Positions 23,255 through 32,277 of a stretch of DNA of 64,000 nt are shown here, piece by piece. The notes beneath the pieces were generated by a model. It was not told the DNA's origin and made no database searches. It was given only the letters and a program-made list of their open reading frames with translations. This stretch comes from Flavobacterium limicola (GTDB taxonomy: Bacteria; Bacteroidota; Bacteroidia; Flavobacteriales; Flavobacteriaceae), in contig NZ_RBXA01000003.1 of NCBI RefSeq assembly GCF_003634755.1, forward strand, positions 186,001 through 250,000, given 5' to 3'. The position numbers and the translations under genes are program-made. Each line of letters begins with the position of its first letter. Position 1 is the first letter of the stretch.

Positions 23255-24202
23255 ATGATGAGAATATTGGTTACCGGGGCGGCCGGATTTATTGCTTCAC
23301 ATCTTTGTGAAAAATTGAAATCACTCGGACATGATGTCTACGGGATTGATAATTTCAATGATTATTATGATGTAAAACTCAAGGAGTTAAATGCTTCCGA
23401 TTTAGCGCAACAAGGAATTGTCATTTTTAGAAAAGATTTGAATGATGATTTGGGCGATGTATTCGCTACTGCTTATGACTACGTTTTTCATTTAGCTGCA
23501 CAACCCGGAATTTCATCTGACACTACATTGGAAGAGTATGTAAATAACAATATTTATGCTACCCAAAACCTTTTAGAAGCAATCCTAAAATACAACCCAG
23601 ATGTTAAGTCCTTTGTCAATATAGCGACTTCTTCCGTATATGGAATAGAAGCAACCGTTGATGAAACAGAACCTGCAAAACCTGTTTCTTTTTACGGAGT
23701 AACCAAATTGGCAGGAGAACAATTGGCTTTGGGGTTACAACGCACAGGAAAACTAAATACTTGTTCCGTACGATTATATTCGGTTTACGGACCACGCGAA
23801 CGTCCGGAGAAGTTATATACCAAACTGATTGAAAATCTATATTACGATAAGCCTTTTCCGCTATTTGAAGGAAGTGTAAAGCATGAAAGAAGTTTTACGT
23901 ATGTGGGAGATATTGTAGAAGGATTAGCCGCAATTATTGGAAAGGAAGCTAAAGTGAATGGCGAAATTATCAACCTTGGTACAGATGAAGTGAATACTAC
24001 TCAGGAAGGTATTCATGCGGTTGAAGTAATCATGAACAAACAACTTATAATAGATAACAAACCACCTCGAAAAGGAGATCAGCAAAGAACTGCTGCTGTT
24101 ATTGATAAAGCAAAAAACTTGTTGGGATATGAACCTAAAACTACTTTGAAGCAAGGTATTCAAAAACAAGTAGATTGGTATTTAGAAAAGTTTACAAAAT
24201 AA
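23255..24202 (+). CDS. NAD-dependent epimerase/dehydratase (UDP-glucuronate 4-epimerase-like)
   Basis: The 315-residue SDR-fold enzyme starts with a Rossmann NAD motif GAAGFIA (8-14; the third Gly of GxxGxxG is Ala, tolerated in the family). It has DNFNDYYDVKLKELN (about 36-50), typical of UDP-GlcA or UDP-hexose epimerases, the catalytic Ser in ATSSVYG (about 124-130), and YGVTK (about 148-152) with the Tyr and Lys. It interconverts a nucleotide sugar at C4, and the precise sugar is uncertain. It is transcribed with the GT2 gene one base upstream and ends at a shared bidirectional terminator. Confidence 0.92.
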   Translation: MMRILVTGAAGFIASHLCEKLKSLGHDVYGIDNFNDYYDVKLKELNASDLAQQGIVIFRKDLNDDLGDVFATAYDYVFHLAAQPGISSDTTLEEYVNNNIYATQNLLEAILKYNPDVKSFVNIATSSVYGIEATVDETEPAKPVSFYGVTKLAGEQLALGLQRTGKLNTCSVRLYSVYGPRERPEKLYTKLIENLYYDKPFPLFEGSVKHERSFTYVGDIVEGLAAIIGKEAKVNGEIINLGTDEVNTTQEGIHAVEVIMNKQLIIDNKPPRKGDQQRTAAVIDKAKNLLGYEPKTTLKQGIQKQVDWYLEKFTK

Positions 24203-24230
24203 AAAAGGTGCTCATCAGAGCACCTTTTTT
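24201..24230. terminator. bidirectional terminator between epimerase and GT9 genes
   Basis: A 13-bp perfect stem AAAAAAGGTGCTC / GAGCACCTTTTTT has a 4-base loop (atca). A and T runs on the two arms serve both strands. It lies between convergent stop codons. Confidence 0.9.
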
Positions 24231-25290
24231 ATAGATTGTTTTTAAGAAATGTATATAATTGCGGCAGAATGATTTCCGGAGAAAGTTGTTTGTATAATTC
24301 ATGCGGATTTTGTTCAATTCTTTTTCGCTCTTCATAAGTGAAATTGTTAAACAAATCCGGTTTTACATCTAATAAATGAATAGAGTGATGGAACTTACCG
24401 TCTTCAAAACTTGCCCAATGTGCTTTGTTTACATAAGGTGAGAAAATCGTGAAGGTTGGCTTGCTCAAGGCTTTGGCAATATGAACCGTTCCTCCTTCAT
24501 TTGAAACTAAGATATCGCATTTATTCATCAGTTTAATAAAATCGCGAATGCTTGGGGCATAGATATCCAGAATGATATTCTGTTTATTTTTGCACATTTC
24601 ATAAATTTTCATTGCTTCTTCTTTTTGATGTGGAGAATAATTGAAAAGAATGTAAACGTCAAAGTTAGTCGCAATAAAATCTATTATTTCGGCAACATAT
24701 TCATAGGGCATGGATTTTTGTGGAGTGCTTCCTAAAACACCCAATACAATTACCTTTTTGTCTTTGTATTTTCCGAGCCAGTCTTCTTTTTTTTCTTCTT
24801 CCGAAAGAAATAATTTCGGGGCATAATCTATCGGTTCAAAATCACCTACATATTCCAGTAAATGAACACGATCTTCAATCGCTTTTCCGCAAAGTTTGTC
24901 CGAAGATTTCAATCCTTCCGTGGGGTGTGTGTAAAAGTCCCAGTTTCCGAATTTTTTACGACTTTTATGGCCTATGGTTTGTTTTGCACCCGAAAATTTA
25001 CAGATCAGACGACTTTGAGTTTTAGAATAGGGATCGAAAATAATATCGTATTTCTCTTTTCGTATCTGACGAATCATTTTTAGTAAATTCGGCAGTTTTT
25101 TTAGCTCTTTTTCGTTAATGGGTATGATTTTGTCAATATTCGGATTATGCTGAATAACTCCTAAAGTATAATCATAAGCCATAAAGTGAATTTCACTTTC
25201 TGGATGCTTTTTTTTAAAATTGTTAGCGATGACTGAGGCAATCAAAACATCACCGATACGCTTATTTTGGATAATTAAAACTTTCTTCAT
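24229..25290 (-). CDS. glycosyltransferase family 9 (heptosyltransferase-like)
   Basis: The 353-residue GT-B enzyme has the family N-terminus VLIIQNKRIGDVLIASVIANNFKKKHP (4-30), the VLGVLGSTPQKSMPYEY donor-site loop (about 184-200; relatives have GS.....KRWP) and DILVSNEGGTVHIAKAL (about 262-278), the NDSGPMH-like segment. LPS heptosyltransferases of this family add sugars to the inner core from ADP-activated donors; the sugar used here is not provable. It is divergent from the Kdo-type kinase gene, which is consistent with inner-core assembly. Confidence 0.92.
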   Translation of the reverse strand: MKKVLIIQNKRIGDVLIASVIANNFKKKHPESEIHFMAYDYTLGVIQHNPNIDKIIPINEKELKKLPNLLKMIRQIRKEKYDIIFDPYSKTQSRLICKFSGAKQTIGHKSRKKFGNWDFYTHPTEGLKSSDKLCGKAIEDRVHLLEYVGDFEPIDYAPKLFLSEEEKKEDWLGKYKDKKVIVLGVLGSTPQKSMPYEYVAEIIDFIATNFDVYILFNYSPHQKEEAMKIYEMCKNKQNIILDIYAPSIRDFIKLMNKCDILVSNEGGTVHIAKALSKPTFTIFSPYVNKAHWASFEDGKFHHSIHLLDVKPDLFNNFTYEERKRIEQNPHELYKQLSPEIILPQLYTFLKNNL

Positions 25291-25355
25291 AAAACTATTT
25301 GTTGCTGCAAAGTACTATTTTTTATACTTTTAAACCAAAATAAAATAAAAACATC

Positions 25356-26114
25356 GTGCAAATTATCATTCATCCCCAATATATACATCAGGAAAATTCT
25401 ATTCTTCAATTGGTTGCAGGTTTTTTTGTTGGGGGAGATTTGATTGTTAAAGGCTCTCGGAATACAATAAAATCTAATATATTGGGTGATGAGAAAGTAA
25501 ATATCAAATATTTTGATAGACCAGGACTGATAAAATCTATTATTTATTCTTTTTTTCGAAGTACCAAAGCAAAGCGTTCTTTTGATTATGCCAATTATTT
25601 GTTGGCCCATAACATACCAACTCCTTTTCCTATTGCCTATGTGGAGAATCGCAATCGTTGGGGGCTTTTAGGAGACAGCTTTTACATATGTCAACAAATA
25701 GATTATGATTTTACCATTCGGGAATTGATACATGATCCATTATTTAATGAACGTAATTTGATTTTGGAGCAATTTACGGCCTTTACCTATAAAATGCATG
25801 AGGGAAAGGTCAAATTTTTGGATCATTCGCCTGGGAATACCTTGGTTGTGAAAAAAGATTCTGGGAAATATGACTTCTATCTGATAGATTTAAATAGAAT
25901 GAAGTTTGAAGATTTATCTATCGAAGCAAGAATGGATAATTTCAAGAAAATGTGGCTGTCCAAAACAATGGTAAAAGTGGTGGCAAAGGCCTACGCCAAG
26001 TTAAGCAATCAATCTGAGGAAAAATTACACTCCATTCTTCTAGAAAAAACAACCCAATTCAAAAGAAAAATTACCAAGAAGAAATATCTGAAAAGGAAAA
26101 TTGGAAAAAAATAA
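25356..26114 (+). CDS. lipopolysaccharide kinase (Kdo/WaaP family)
   Basis: The 252-residue protein-kinase-like enzyme has the catalytic loop FLDHSPGNTLVV (about 153-164; H-x-x-x-x-x-N type) and the metal-binding LIDLNRM (about 176-182), as in KdkA/WaaP sugar kinases. A Lys-rich C-terminus follows. It would phosphorylate Kdo or heptose of the LPS inner core from ATP. The start appears to be GTG at 25356. It is divergent from the GT9 gene and converges on dapD, with a shared hairpin terminator. Confidence 0.88.
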   Translation: MQIIIHPQYIHQENSILQLVAGFFVGGDLIVKGSRNTIKSNILGDEKVNIKYFDRPGLIKSIIYSFFRSTKAKRSFDYANYLLAHNIPTPFPIAYVENRNRWGLLGDSFYICQQIDYDFTIRELIHDPLFNERNLILEQFTAFTYKMHEGKVKFLDHSPGNTLVVKKDSGKYDFYLIDLNRMKFEDLSIEARMDNFKKMWLSKTMVKVVAKAYAKLSNQSEEKLHSILLEKTTQFKRKITKKKYLKRKIGKK

Positions 26115-26115
26115 A

Positions 26116-26153
26116 TTCCAAATTCCAATTGTAGTATCGATTGGAATTTGGAA
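26116..26153. terminator. bidirectional hairpin between LPS kinase and dapD
   Basis: A 14-bp perfect stem, TTCCAAATTCCAAT (26116-26129) with ATTGGAATTTGGAA (26140-26153), has a 10-base loop between convergent stops. T runs are weak, so termination strength is uncertain. Confidence 0.7.
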
Positions 26154-26176
26154 CTTAAAATTGTAGTTTCAATAAC

Positions 26177-26992
26177 TTATACCGCTACGTCATATTCACG
26201 TAAAGCATTATTTAATGATGTTTTCAAATCTGTTGAAGGTTTACGTGTTCCAATGATTAATGCACAAGGAACTTGAAAGTCTCCTGCTGGAAACGATTTT
26301 GTATAACTTCCAGGAATCACTACCGAACGGGCAGGAACAAACCCTTTCATTTCAACCGGAGTTTCACCTGTAACGTCAATAATTTTTGTAGAGGCAGTCA
26401 AGCAAACATTAGCACCAAGTACGGCTTCTTTTCCAACATGAACGCCTTCAACTACGATGCAACGCGAACCTATAAAAGCACCGTCTTCAATGATTACCGG
26501 AGCAGCTTGCAATGGTTCAAGAACTCCACCAATACCAACACCACCGCTTAAGTGTACGTTTTTACCAATTTGAGCACAACTACCTACGGTTGCCCACGTG
26601 TCTACCATTGTTCCTTCATCAACATAAGCACCGATATTTACATAACTAGGCATCAAAATAACACCACTGGAAATATAAGCACCGTAACGCGCTACAGCAT
26701 TAGGAACAACACGGATTCCTTTTTCGGCATAGCCTCTTTTCAATAACATTTTGTCATGGTACTCGAAAATTCCAGATTCCCATGTTTCCATTTTTTGAAT
26801 AGGGAAGTACATAACCACGGCTTTTTTAACCCATTCATTTACTTTCCATCCTTCACCAACTGGCTCGGCAACACGTAATTTTCCGGTGTCTAATAATTCA
26901 ATAACTTCTCTGATTGCATCAGTAGTTCTAGTTTCTTGTAACAAAGCACGGTTTTCCCAAGCTTGCTCTATAATCGGCTGTAATGGATTCAT
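26177..26992 (-). CDS. dapD: 2,3,4,5-tetrahydropyridine-2,6-dicarboxylate N-succinyltransferase
   Basis: The 271-residue enzyme of lysine/diaminopimelate synthesis succinylates tetrahydrodipicolinate. It has the DapD N-terminal helical domain (MNPLQPIIEQAWENR), the segment VPNAVARYGAYISSGVILMPSYVNIGAYVDEGTMVDTWATVGSCAQIG in pieces (about 94-145) and left-handed beta-helix hexapeptides through VGKEAVLGANVCL. The frame can run on to a TTG at 27037. A complete promoter (TTTG at 27035-27038, 17-base spacer, TATCTTTG at 27010-27017) lies inside that extension, so translation must start at the ATG at 26992. Confidence 0.96.
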   Translation of the reverse strand: MNPLQPIIEQAWENRALLQETRTTDAIREVIELLDTGKLRVAEPVGEGWKVNEWVKKAVVMYFPIQKMETWESGIFEYHDKMLLKRGYAEKGIRVVPNAVARYGAYISSGVILMPSYVNIGAYVDEGTMVDTWATVGSCAQIGKNVHLSGGVGIGGVLEPLQAAPVIIEDGAFIGSRCIVVEGVHVGKEAVLGANVCLTASTKIIDVTGETPVEMKGFVPARSVVIPGSYTKSFPAGDFQVPCALIIGTRKPSTDLKTSLNNALREYDVAV

Positions 26993-27009
26993 TTTTTGAT
27001 AATTTTTGA

Positions 27010-27038
27010 CAAAGATAGGATTTTTAACCAAAAGCAAA
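27010..27038 (-). promoter_or_regulatory. dapD promoter (TTTG, 17-base spacer, TATCTTTG)
   Basis: Both Bacteroidota promoter elements are exact on the minus strand: -33 TTTG at 27035-27038 and -7 TATCTTTG at 27010-27017. The ATG at 26992 follows 17 bases after the -7 box. This decides the start of dapD. Confidence 0.75.
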
Positions 27039-27136
27039 AAAGCAAAATGGTTTGAAAATGTTACAGATTTAACTTCTTGTTTATTTAATATTTTTAAAAG
27101 TTATAAATTTGGAGTAGTAATGAAAAGAACTAAAAG

Positions 27137-27871
27137 ATGAAAGATAATTTCTCCAAGCAAGCAACAGAATATTCAAAATACAGACCTCAATATCCAGATG
27201 AAATGATTGATTATTTGATTTCATTTGTCAAAAATAAAGGAGTTGCTCTTGATGTTGCTACAGGAAATGGACAGGTTGCACATAAACTTTCGAGATTTTT
27301 TGAAACAGTTTATGCAATTGATATTAGTCAGAACCAACTTGATAATGCTATTCCTGGCAAAAATATTATCTACAAAGTATCTCAGGCCGAAAATACCTTT
27401 TTCAAAAATCAGCAATTTGATTTAATTACTGTAGCACAAGCCATACATTGGTTTGATTTTGATTCGTTTTACAAAGAAATCTATAGAATCTTAAAACGAG
27501 ATGGAATATTTGCCGTTCTGGGTTATGGCTTGTTTTCCACCAATGTAGATTCAGATAAGATATTGCGAAATTTTTATCATAATACAATTGGCCCTTATTG
27601 GGATACTGAGCGAAAGTATTTGGATGAAAATTACAAAACGATTCCATTTCCATTTGATGAAATTGTTACGAAAGGTTTTGAAAACCATTTAATTTGGACT
27701 TTTGAAGAATTAATCGGATATCTAGAAACTTGGTCAGCGACACAGCATTATATTTCGAAGAATAATAAAAACCCAATAGACTTGATTTACGATGATTTGA
27801 AAGTTTCTTGGCAAAAAAATGATAAGAAAGTGACTTTTCCTTTGTTGCTAAGAATCGGAAAATTAAAATAG
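27137..27871 (+). CDS. class I SAM-dependent methyltransferase
   Basis: The 244-residue protein has the UbiE/Tam-like layout: N-terminal FSKQATEYSKYRPQYPDEMIDYL, SAM motif I ALDVATGNGQVA (about 37-48), the acidic residue after beta-2 in YAIDISQNQLD, the FDLITVAQAIHWFDFD segment (about 94-109) and the post-III loop LKRDGIFAVLGYG. The substrate is unknown; the AQAIHWFD motif is shared with trans-aconitate-methyltransferase-like proteins. A ruvX promoter lies right after its stop, so the two genes may be separate units. Confidence 0.92.
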   Translation: MKDNFSKQATEYSKYRPQYPDEMIDYLISFVKNKGVALDVATGNGQVAHKLSRFFETVYAIDISQNQLDNAIPGKNIIYKVSQAENTFFKNQQFDLITVAQAIHWFDFDSFYKEIYRILKRDGIFAVLGYGLFSTNVDSDKILRNFYHNTIGPYWDTERKYLDENYKTIPFPFDEIVTKGFENHLIWTFEELIGYLETWSATQHYISKNNKNPIDLIYDDLKVSWQKNDKKVTFPLLLRIGKLK

Positions 27872-27872
27872 T

Positions 27873-27880
27873 TATCTTTG
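27873..27880 (+). promoter_or_regulatory. -7 box TATCTTTG of ruvX
   Basis: Exact TAnnTTTG match starting one base after the methyltransferase stop and 13 bases before the ruvX ATG. Confidence 0.55.
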
Positions 27881-27893
27881 AAAAAAAATATAA

Positions 27894-28310
27894 ATGCCAA
27901 GAATTCTCTCCATAGATTACGGTCAAAAACGAACCGGAATAGCGGTTACCGATGAAATGCAAATCATAGCTTCTGGCTTGACAACGATTCCATCTACAAC
28001 TGCAATTGCTTTTTTGAAAGACTATTTTTCCAAAGAGAAAGTAGAAGCAGTTCTTATTGGTGAACCCAAACAAATGAATGGACAACCTTCCGAAAGTGCT
28101 TCCATAATAAAAGGCTTTGTAACCCATTTTACTAATCATTTTCCGGATATGAAGGTAATTCGCGTTGATGAACGCTTTACTTCAAAAATGGCTTTTCAAT
28201 CCATGATTGATAGCGGAATGAGTAAGAAACAACGGCAAAATAAAGCTTTGATTGATGAAATTTCGGCTACGATAATGCTTCAGGACTACTTGACCCGAAA
28301 AAGATTTTAA
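27894..28310 (+). CDS. ruvX: Holliday junction resolvase-like protein RuvX (YqgF)
   Basis: The 138-residue RNase-H-fold protein has the first catalytic Asp in ILSIDYGQKRTGIAVTD (4-20), the Glu region VLIGEPKQMNGQPSE (about 56-70), VRVDERFTS (about 92-100), and the final Asp near KALIDEISATIMLQDYL. The family takes part in pre-16S rRNA processing and was first proposed as a junction resolvase. The length is typical. The -7 box immediately upstream gives it its own promoter. Confidence 0.95.
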   Translation: MPRILSIDYGQKRTGIAVTDEMQIIASGLTTIPSTTAIAFLKDYFSKEKVEAVLIGEPKQMNGQPSESASIIKGFVTHFTNHFPDMKVIRVDERFTSKMAFQSMIDSGMSKKQRQNKALIDEISATIMLQDYLTRKRF

Positions 28311-28403
28311 AATCAAGACAAAAAACTAGTGTTTAGGATGAAAAGGTTTGATAAATGTAACTTTTGAGGTGAAATTTATGCTTTTTTTTGCAATTATATA
28401 AAT

Positions 28404-28411
28404 TATCTTTG
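28404..28411 (+). promoter_or_regulatory. -7 box TATCTTTG of mqo
   Basis: Exact TAnnTTTG match ending 17 bases before the mqo ATG. A TTTG at 28387-28390 is closer than the usual -33 spacing, so the upstream element is unclear. Confidence 0.55.
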
Positions 28412-28428
28412 CATTTTAAAATCTAGTT

Positions 28429-29925
28429 ATGCCTGATACAACCATACGTACAAATAGTGAAGTAGTTCTTATAGGAGCTGGAATAATGAGCGCCACTCTT
28501 GGTTTAATCCTTAAAGAGTTGCAGCCGGATATCAAAATTGAAATTTACGAGCGCTTAGATATTGCCGCCGCCGAAAGTTCTGATGCATGGAATAATGCCG
28601 GAACGGGACATTCCGCCTTTTGCGAGCTTAATTATACTCCTGAAAGTGAAGATGGAAGCATCAATCCAAAAAAAGCAATCGGTATTGCGGAATCTTTTGA
28701 GGTTTCAAGACAATTTTGGGCGTATCTCGTCCAAGAAAATAAAGTTCCATCCCCAGAAAATTTTATAAAAAGCATTCCACATCTTAGTTTTGTTTGGGGT
28801 AAAAAAAATGTGGAGTACCTAAAAAAGAGATATGAAGCTTTACAAGCTAATCCTCTTTTTGATGAAATGGTCTTCAGCACGGATTTTTCTGAGTTGAAAA
28901 AATGGATGCCTCTCGTTATGGAAGGTAGAAAGGAAGCTGATGCAGTTGCCGCTACTTCAATGGCAATTGGAACCGATGTAAATTTTGGAGAATTAACCCG
29001 AAGTATTTTTGGTTATTTGACAAAATTAGAAGGTGTTACCATTCATTTCAACCATGAAGTTCAAAAATTAAAACAAAGGGAAGATAAATCCTGGAGAATA
29101 AAAATTACTGATTTGGCTTCAGGCCAAAAGAAAAAAGCATATACCAAGTTTGTTTTCATAGGTGCCGGTGGCGGTTCGTTGCCATTATTAGAAAAAGCAG
29201 ATGTTCCAGAAGGAAAAGGATACGGTGGTTTTCCTGTGAGCGGGCAATGGTTAAAATGTACCAATCCGGAAGTGATTGCAAAACATCAGGCCAAAGTATA
29301 TGGTAAAGCTAGTGTTGGTGCTCCGCCAATGTCTGTTCCACATATTGATTCCCGAATGATAAATGGTGAGAAAGCATTGCTTTTTGGTCCTTTTGCAGGT
29401 TTTTCAACTCGGTTCTTAAAAAATGGTTCCTATTCGGATTTGCCTTTATCGATAAAACCAGACAATATTATTCCTATGGTTGCCGCGGGTATCAAGAATA
29501 TACCACTTACTAAATATTTAATTCAGCAAGTACGTCAGTCTCCTAAAGATAGAATAAATGCTTTAAGAGAATATGTTCCAGGAGCACGATCTAAAGACTG
29601 GGTTCTTGAACGAGCAGGACAACGCGTTCAAGTGATTAAGAAGGATGAAAAAGAAGGTGGGATTCTGGAGTTTGGTACCGAAGTGATTACCACTGCCGAT
29701 GGAACATTATCTGTTTTACTGGGTGCTTCGCCGGGCGCATCAACCGCTGTTTCTATTATGGTTGATTTGATTGGAAGATGTTTTAAAGATCAATTTGAAA
29801 CGCCGGAATGGCAAGAGAAATTAAAAACGATGATTCCTTCTTTTGGTCAGAAATTAAATGATAATCCTGATTTATTAAAGGAAATCAGAAAAGAAACAGC
29901 TACGGTTTTAAAGCTAAATAATTAG
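28429..29925 (+). CDS. mqo: malate:quinone oxidoreductase
   Basis: The 498-residue FAD-dependent membrane-associated enzyme oxidises malate to oxaloacetate and passes electrons to the quinone pool. It has the FAD motif VVLIGAGIMSATLG (13-26) with the acidic end IEIYERL, then WNNAGTGHSAFCELNYTP (about 52-69), a signature of Mqo. It also has GAGGGSLPLLEKA (about 243-255) and a C-terminal GASPGASTAVSIM (about 433-445). The length is standard. Mqo bypasses NAD-linked malate dehydrogenase and feeds the respiratory chain, and a cbb3 oxidase operon lies 10 kb downstream. Confidence 0.97.
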   Translation: MPDTTIRTNSEVVLIGAGIMSATLGLILKELQPDIKIEIYERLDIAAAESSDAWNNAGTGHSAFCELNYTPESEDGSINPKKAIGIAESFEVSRQFWAYLVQENKVPSPENFIKSIPHLSFVWGKKNVEYLKKRYEALQANPLFDEMVFSTDFSELKKWMPLVMEGRKEADAVAATSMAIGTDVNFGELTRSIFGYLTKLEGVTIHFNHEVQKLKQREDKSWRIKITDLASGQKKKAYTKFVFIGAGGGSLPLLEKADVPEGKGYGGFPVSGQWLKCTNPEVIAKHQAKVYGKASVGAPPMSVPHIDSRMINGEKALLFGPFAGFSTRFLKNGSYSDLPLSIKPDNIIPMVAAGIKNIPLTKYLIQQVRQSPKDRINALREYVPGARSKDWVLERAGQRVQVIKKDEKEGGILEFGTEVITTADGTLSVLLGASPGASTAVSIMVDLIGRCFKDQFETPEWQEKLKTMIPSFGQKLNDNPDLLKEIRKETATVLKLNN

Positions 29926-29940
29926 AATTTTATATAAATA

Positions 29941-29987
29941 AAAAAGGCGCTGAATTTTAGATTATATCTAATTTCAGCGCCTTTTTT
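29941..29987. terminator. bidirectional terminator between mqo and the FUSC gene
   Basis: A near-perfect long stem, AAAAAGGCGCTGAA (29941-29954) paired with TTCAGCGCCTTTTT, has further pairing inside (TTAGAT/ATCTAA). A and T runs serve both strands between convergent stops. Confidence 0.9.
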
Positions 29988-29989
29988 CG

Positions 29990-32203
29990 TTATGAATCCT
30001 TTAGTATTTTTGTCGTTTTCAAAATATTTTCGGACAAATTTGTCAACCAGATTAATTGTTCAATTACCAATTGCGCTTCCTGCATTTTCAGTTGAAACGC
30101 GTCTTCATCGATAGGAATTCCTTCTTTTAACTCCTTTTCCCGAATGTTTTTCAGCTCTGTAAAGCGCATTGCTAGATCTTCTTGCGGAAGGTTTTCTTTG
30201 AGTGCTAAATTGTTTTCTTTTAAGATTGCAATGGTATTGTCTAAGTTTTTAATGGCAGTATCAACGACTACATTAAAAGCCTCAGAAGCAGTTGTGGTTT
30301 TGTGGGATTGAATATAAGTTCCTAATGAAGCCAGAGAAGACAGTAGAGAATGATTTAAAACAGTCAGTTTGTATACTTGTGGCATTTGTTTTTGCTTTGA
30401 TTTGGGTTCTTGAACCATTCTTTGAAACGAAGCCATCAGATTACCAATTTCGATAAAAGCATTTTTTCGCGCTAGACGATAGGAAGTAGAAATATTTCCT
30501 TTTTTATTGTAAAAAATAGAAATTTCTTTTAAATAATCTTGGTTTGCCTTAATTGCTTTTTCTAAATAGAGAGGAATGTTCAAAAACTCCCAGGAAGGCC
30601 ATAAAAAGTGATTCGCCAAGAAGGCTAAAGTGGCACCCACAACAGTATCTAGGATTCGATATTGAACTAAATCACCAATATTAGGTGTAATTATTCCATA
30701 GATAAATACAACATACATGGTGACAAAAATGGCGCTCACCTTATAATTAATTTGTGTAAAAGAGAATCCCAACAGCATACAAACAATAGAAAGAACACTG
30801 ATTATGATGTTGTCTTTTACGATGAAAAGAATCCCGAAAGCAACTAATCCACCAATCACTGTGCCAATAATTCGGTGAAAAGAACGTTCTTTTGTCAAAC
30901 CATAACCCGGTCTCATGATTACAATTATGGTCAGCAATATCCAATAAACATTATGGAACGGTAGAAATTTTCCAATAATAAAACCAAGCATTAAGGTTAT
31001 AGTTAATCGCAAGGAATGCCTGAAAATAGTAGACGAGAAACTCAGGTTTTGGGTCAAAGTACTCAACGGATAATATTGTGGAGTCAGGAATTTTTCTAAA
31101 TCAGTATCGATTCCTTTAAAATCGTGCGAATTAAAAGTAACTGTAAAAGCACGCTCAACAATTTTTATTTTTTCGACTTGTTTTTCAGCATATTGCAACA
31201 TCGTTGTCAACATGAAAACACCTTCGGAAGCAGTAGTTTTTCCTAAATCATTTTCATAATCTGTAATGGCAAGTTGTAAGGCATTCAAATCGCCCAGTAA
31301 AGTATGTTTAGAAATGTATTTCGTACTTTTTTTGACACTTTTAGATAATTGCTTCAAGCTAGCCGCCAGATTGTAAGCTAAATTTTGATACGTATGTAAA
31401 ACCTTTGGATAATCATCGAATTTTTGATGTAATTTATCATGGTCGAAAGCTGTGGATAGCGCGAGTTCCAGAATTTCTACTAACGAAATAAAAACCAAAA
31501 GCATTTTACGGTTTTGATTGGAAGAACCTGAAGTTGTATGACTACTAATTAATACTTCTCTAATGTTTTGATGAATGGTATTCAGCTCGACTTGAAGGTG
31601 TAATTGTTTTTCAATGATTGATTTTCTGTCAGCATTCAAGGTCCATAAATCACCTCTCAGTTTCAAATATTTGGCGGTAAGCCTGATACATTCCGCAATT
31701 TGTAACTCTACATAACGATGCGGTCTGATGTAATGAAAAATAAGCGAAATCAACAGATAGAATAAACCACCGGCAAGTATTAATCCTGCATGCAGCAACA
31801 TTGCCCAGCCGGTATTGATGCTTGCAAATGCTAATGAAACGGCAATGAGACCAGAGAAAGAAACCATTGTAGCGCGTTGCCCATATACAGAAAGCATCGA
31901 TATTAGGAAAATTAATACTGCCAAAAATGGATAAAAAATCCAAGAATATGGAAATACAATATTAACGAGCAAATTGATCCCAGCAACAAGAAAAGCAGTT
32001 ACCAGAACACCGTTAATTTTATGTTTCAGACTGCTTGGAATATCGCTTGGGTAGGTGAAAACTGCCCCAAGAGCTATAGCAAAACCCATTTCAAATTTGC
32101 CCAAAAACGAAAATATCACCACGGGAATAACTGCCGCAATAGTGACTTTTATAGCATTGGTAAAATAAGTGCTGTCGGTAAATTTTCGGATTTTGTAAAT
32201 CAT
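29990..32203 (-). CDS. FUSC family inner-membrane protein (YccS/YhfK-like)
   Basis: The 737-residue protein has two membrane bundles (about 20-160 and 385-530) each followed by a long cytoplasmic helical region, the layout of YccS-type fusaric-acid-resistance-like proteins. Characteristic segments are the second-bundle WILLTIIVIMRPGYGLTKERSFHRIIGTVIGG, in pieces near 408-440. The physiological substrate is unknown; aromatic carboxylate efflux is the family guess. The frame can extend to a TTG at 32221, but that codon lies within the -7 box TACCTTTG (32219-32226), so the ATG at 32203 is the start. Confidence 0.92.
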   Translation of the reverse strand: MIYKIRKFTDSTYFTNAIKVTIAAVIPVVIFSFLGKFEMGFAIALGAVFTYPSDIPSSLKHKINGVLVTAFLVAGINLLVNIVFPYSWIFYPFLAVLIFLISMLSVYGQRATMVSFSGLIAVSLAFASINTGWAMLLHAGLILAGGLFYLLISLIFHYIRPHRYVELQIAECIRLTAKYLKLRGDLWTLNADRKSIIEKQLHLQVELNTIHQNIREVLISSHTTSGSSNQNRKMLLVFISLVEILELALSTAFDHDKLHQKFDDYPKVLHTYQNLAYNLAASLKQLSKSVKKSTKYISKHTLLGDLNALQLAITDYENDLGKTTASEGVFMLTTMLQYAEKQVEKIKIVERAFTVTFNSHDFKGIDTDLEKFLTPQYYPLSTLTQNLSFSSTIFRHSLRLTITLMLGFIIGKFLPFHNVYWILLTIIVIMRPGYGLTKERSFHRIIGTVIGGLVAFGILFIVKDNIIISVLSIVCMLLGFSFTQINYKVSAIFVTMYVVFIYGIITPNIGDLVQYRILDTVVGATLAFLANHFLWPSWEFLNIPLYLEKAIKANQDYLKEISIFYNKKGNISTSYRLARKNAFIEIGNLMASFQRMVQEPKSKQKQMPQVYKLTVLNHSLLSSLASLGTYIQSHKTTTASEAFNVVVDTAIKNLDNTIAILKENNLALKENLPQEDLAMRFTELKNIREKELKEGIPIDEDAFQLKMQEAQLVIEQLIWLTNLSENILKTTKILKDS

Positions 32204-32218
32204 ATCATAGTATTGTTG

Positions 32219-32226
32219 CAAAGGTA
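32219..32226 (-). promoter_or_regulatory. -7 box TACCTTTG of the FUSC gene
   Basis: Exact TAnnTTTG match on the minus strand, 15 bases before the ATG at 32203; it excludes the upstream TTG as start. Confidence 0.6.
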
Positions 32227-32277
32227 AGATTTGTATGAATTATACAACCAATAAAGGAGGTGATTTCTTTTAAATTG

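Noticed and set aside
27666..28139. 157-codon minus-strand open frame across the methyltransferase and ruvX genes
   Set aside because: It covers two conserved plus-strand genes and the ruvX promoter, and shows no family features.
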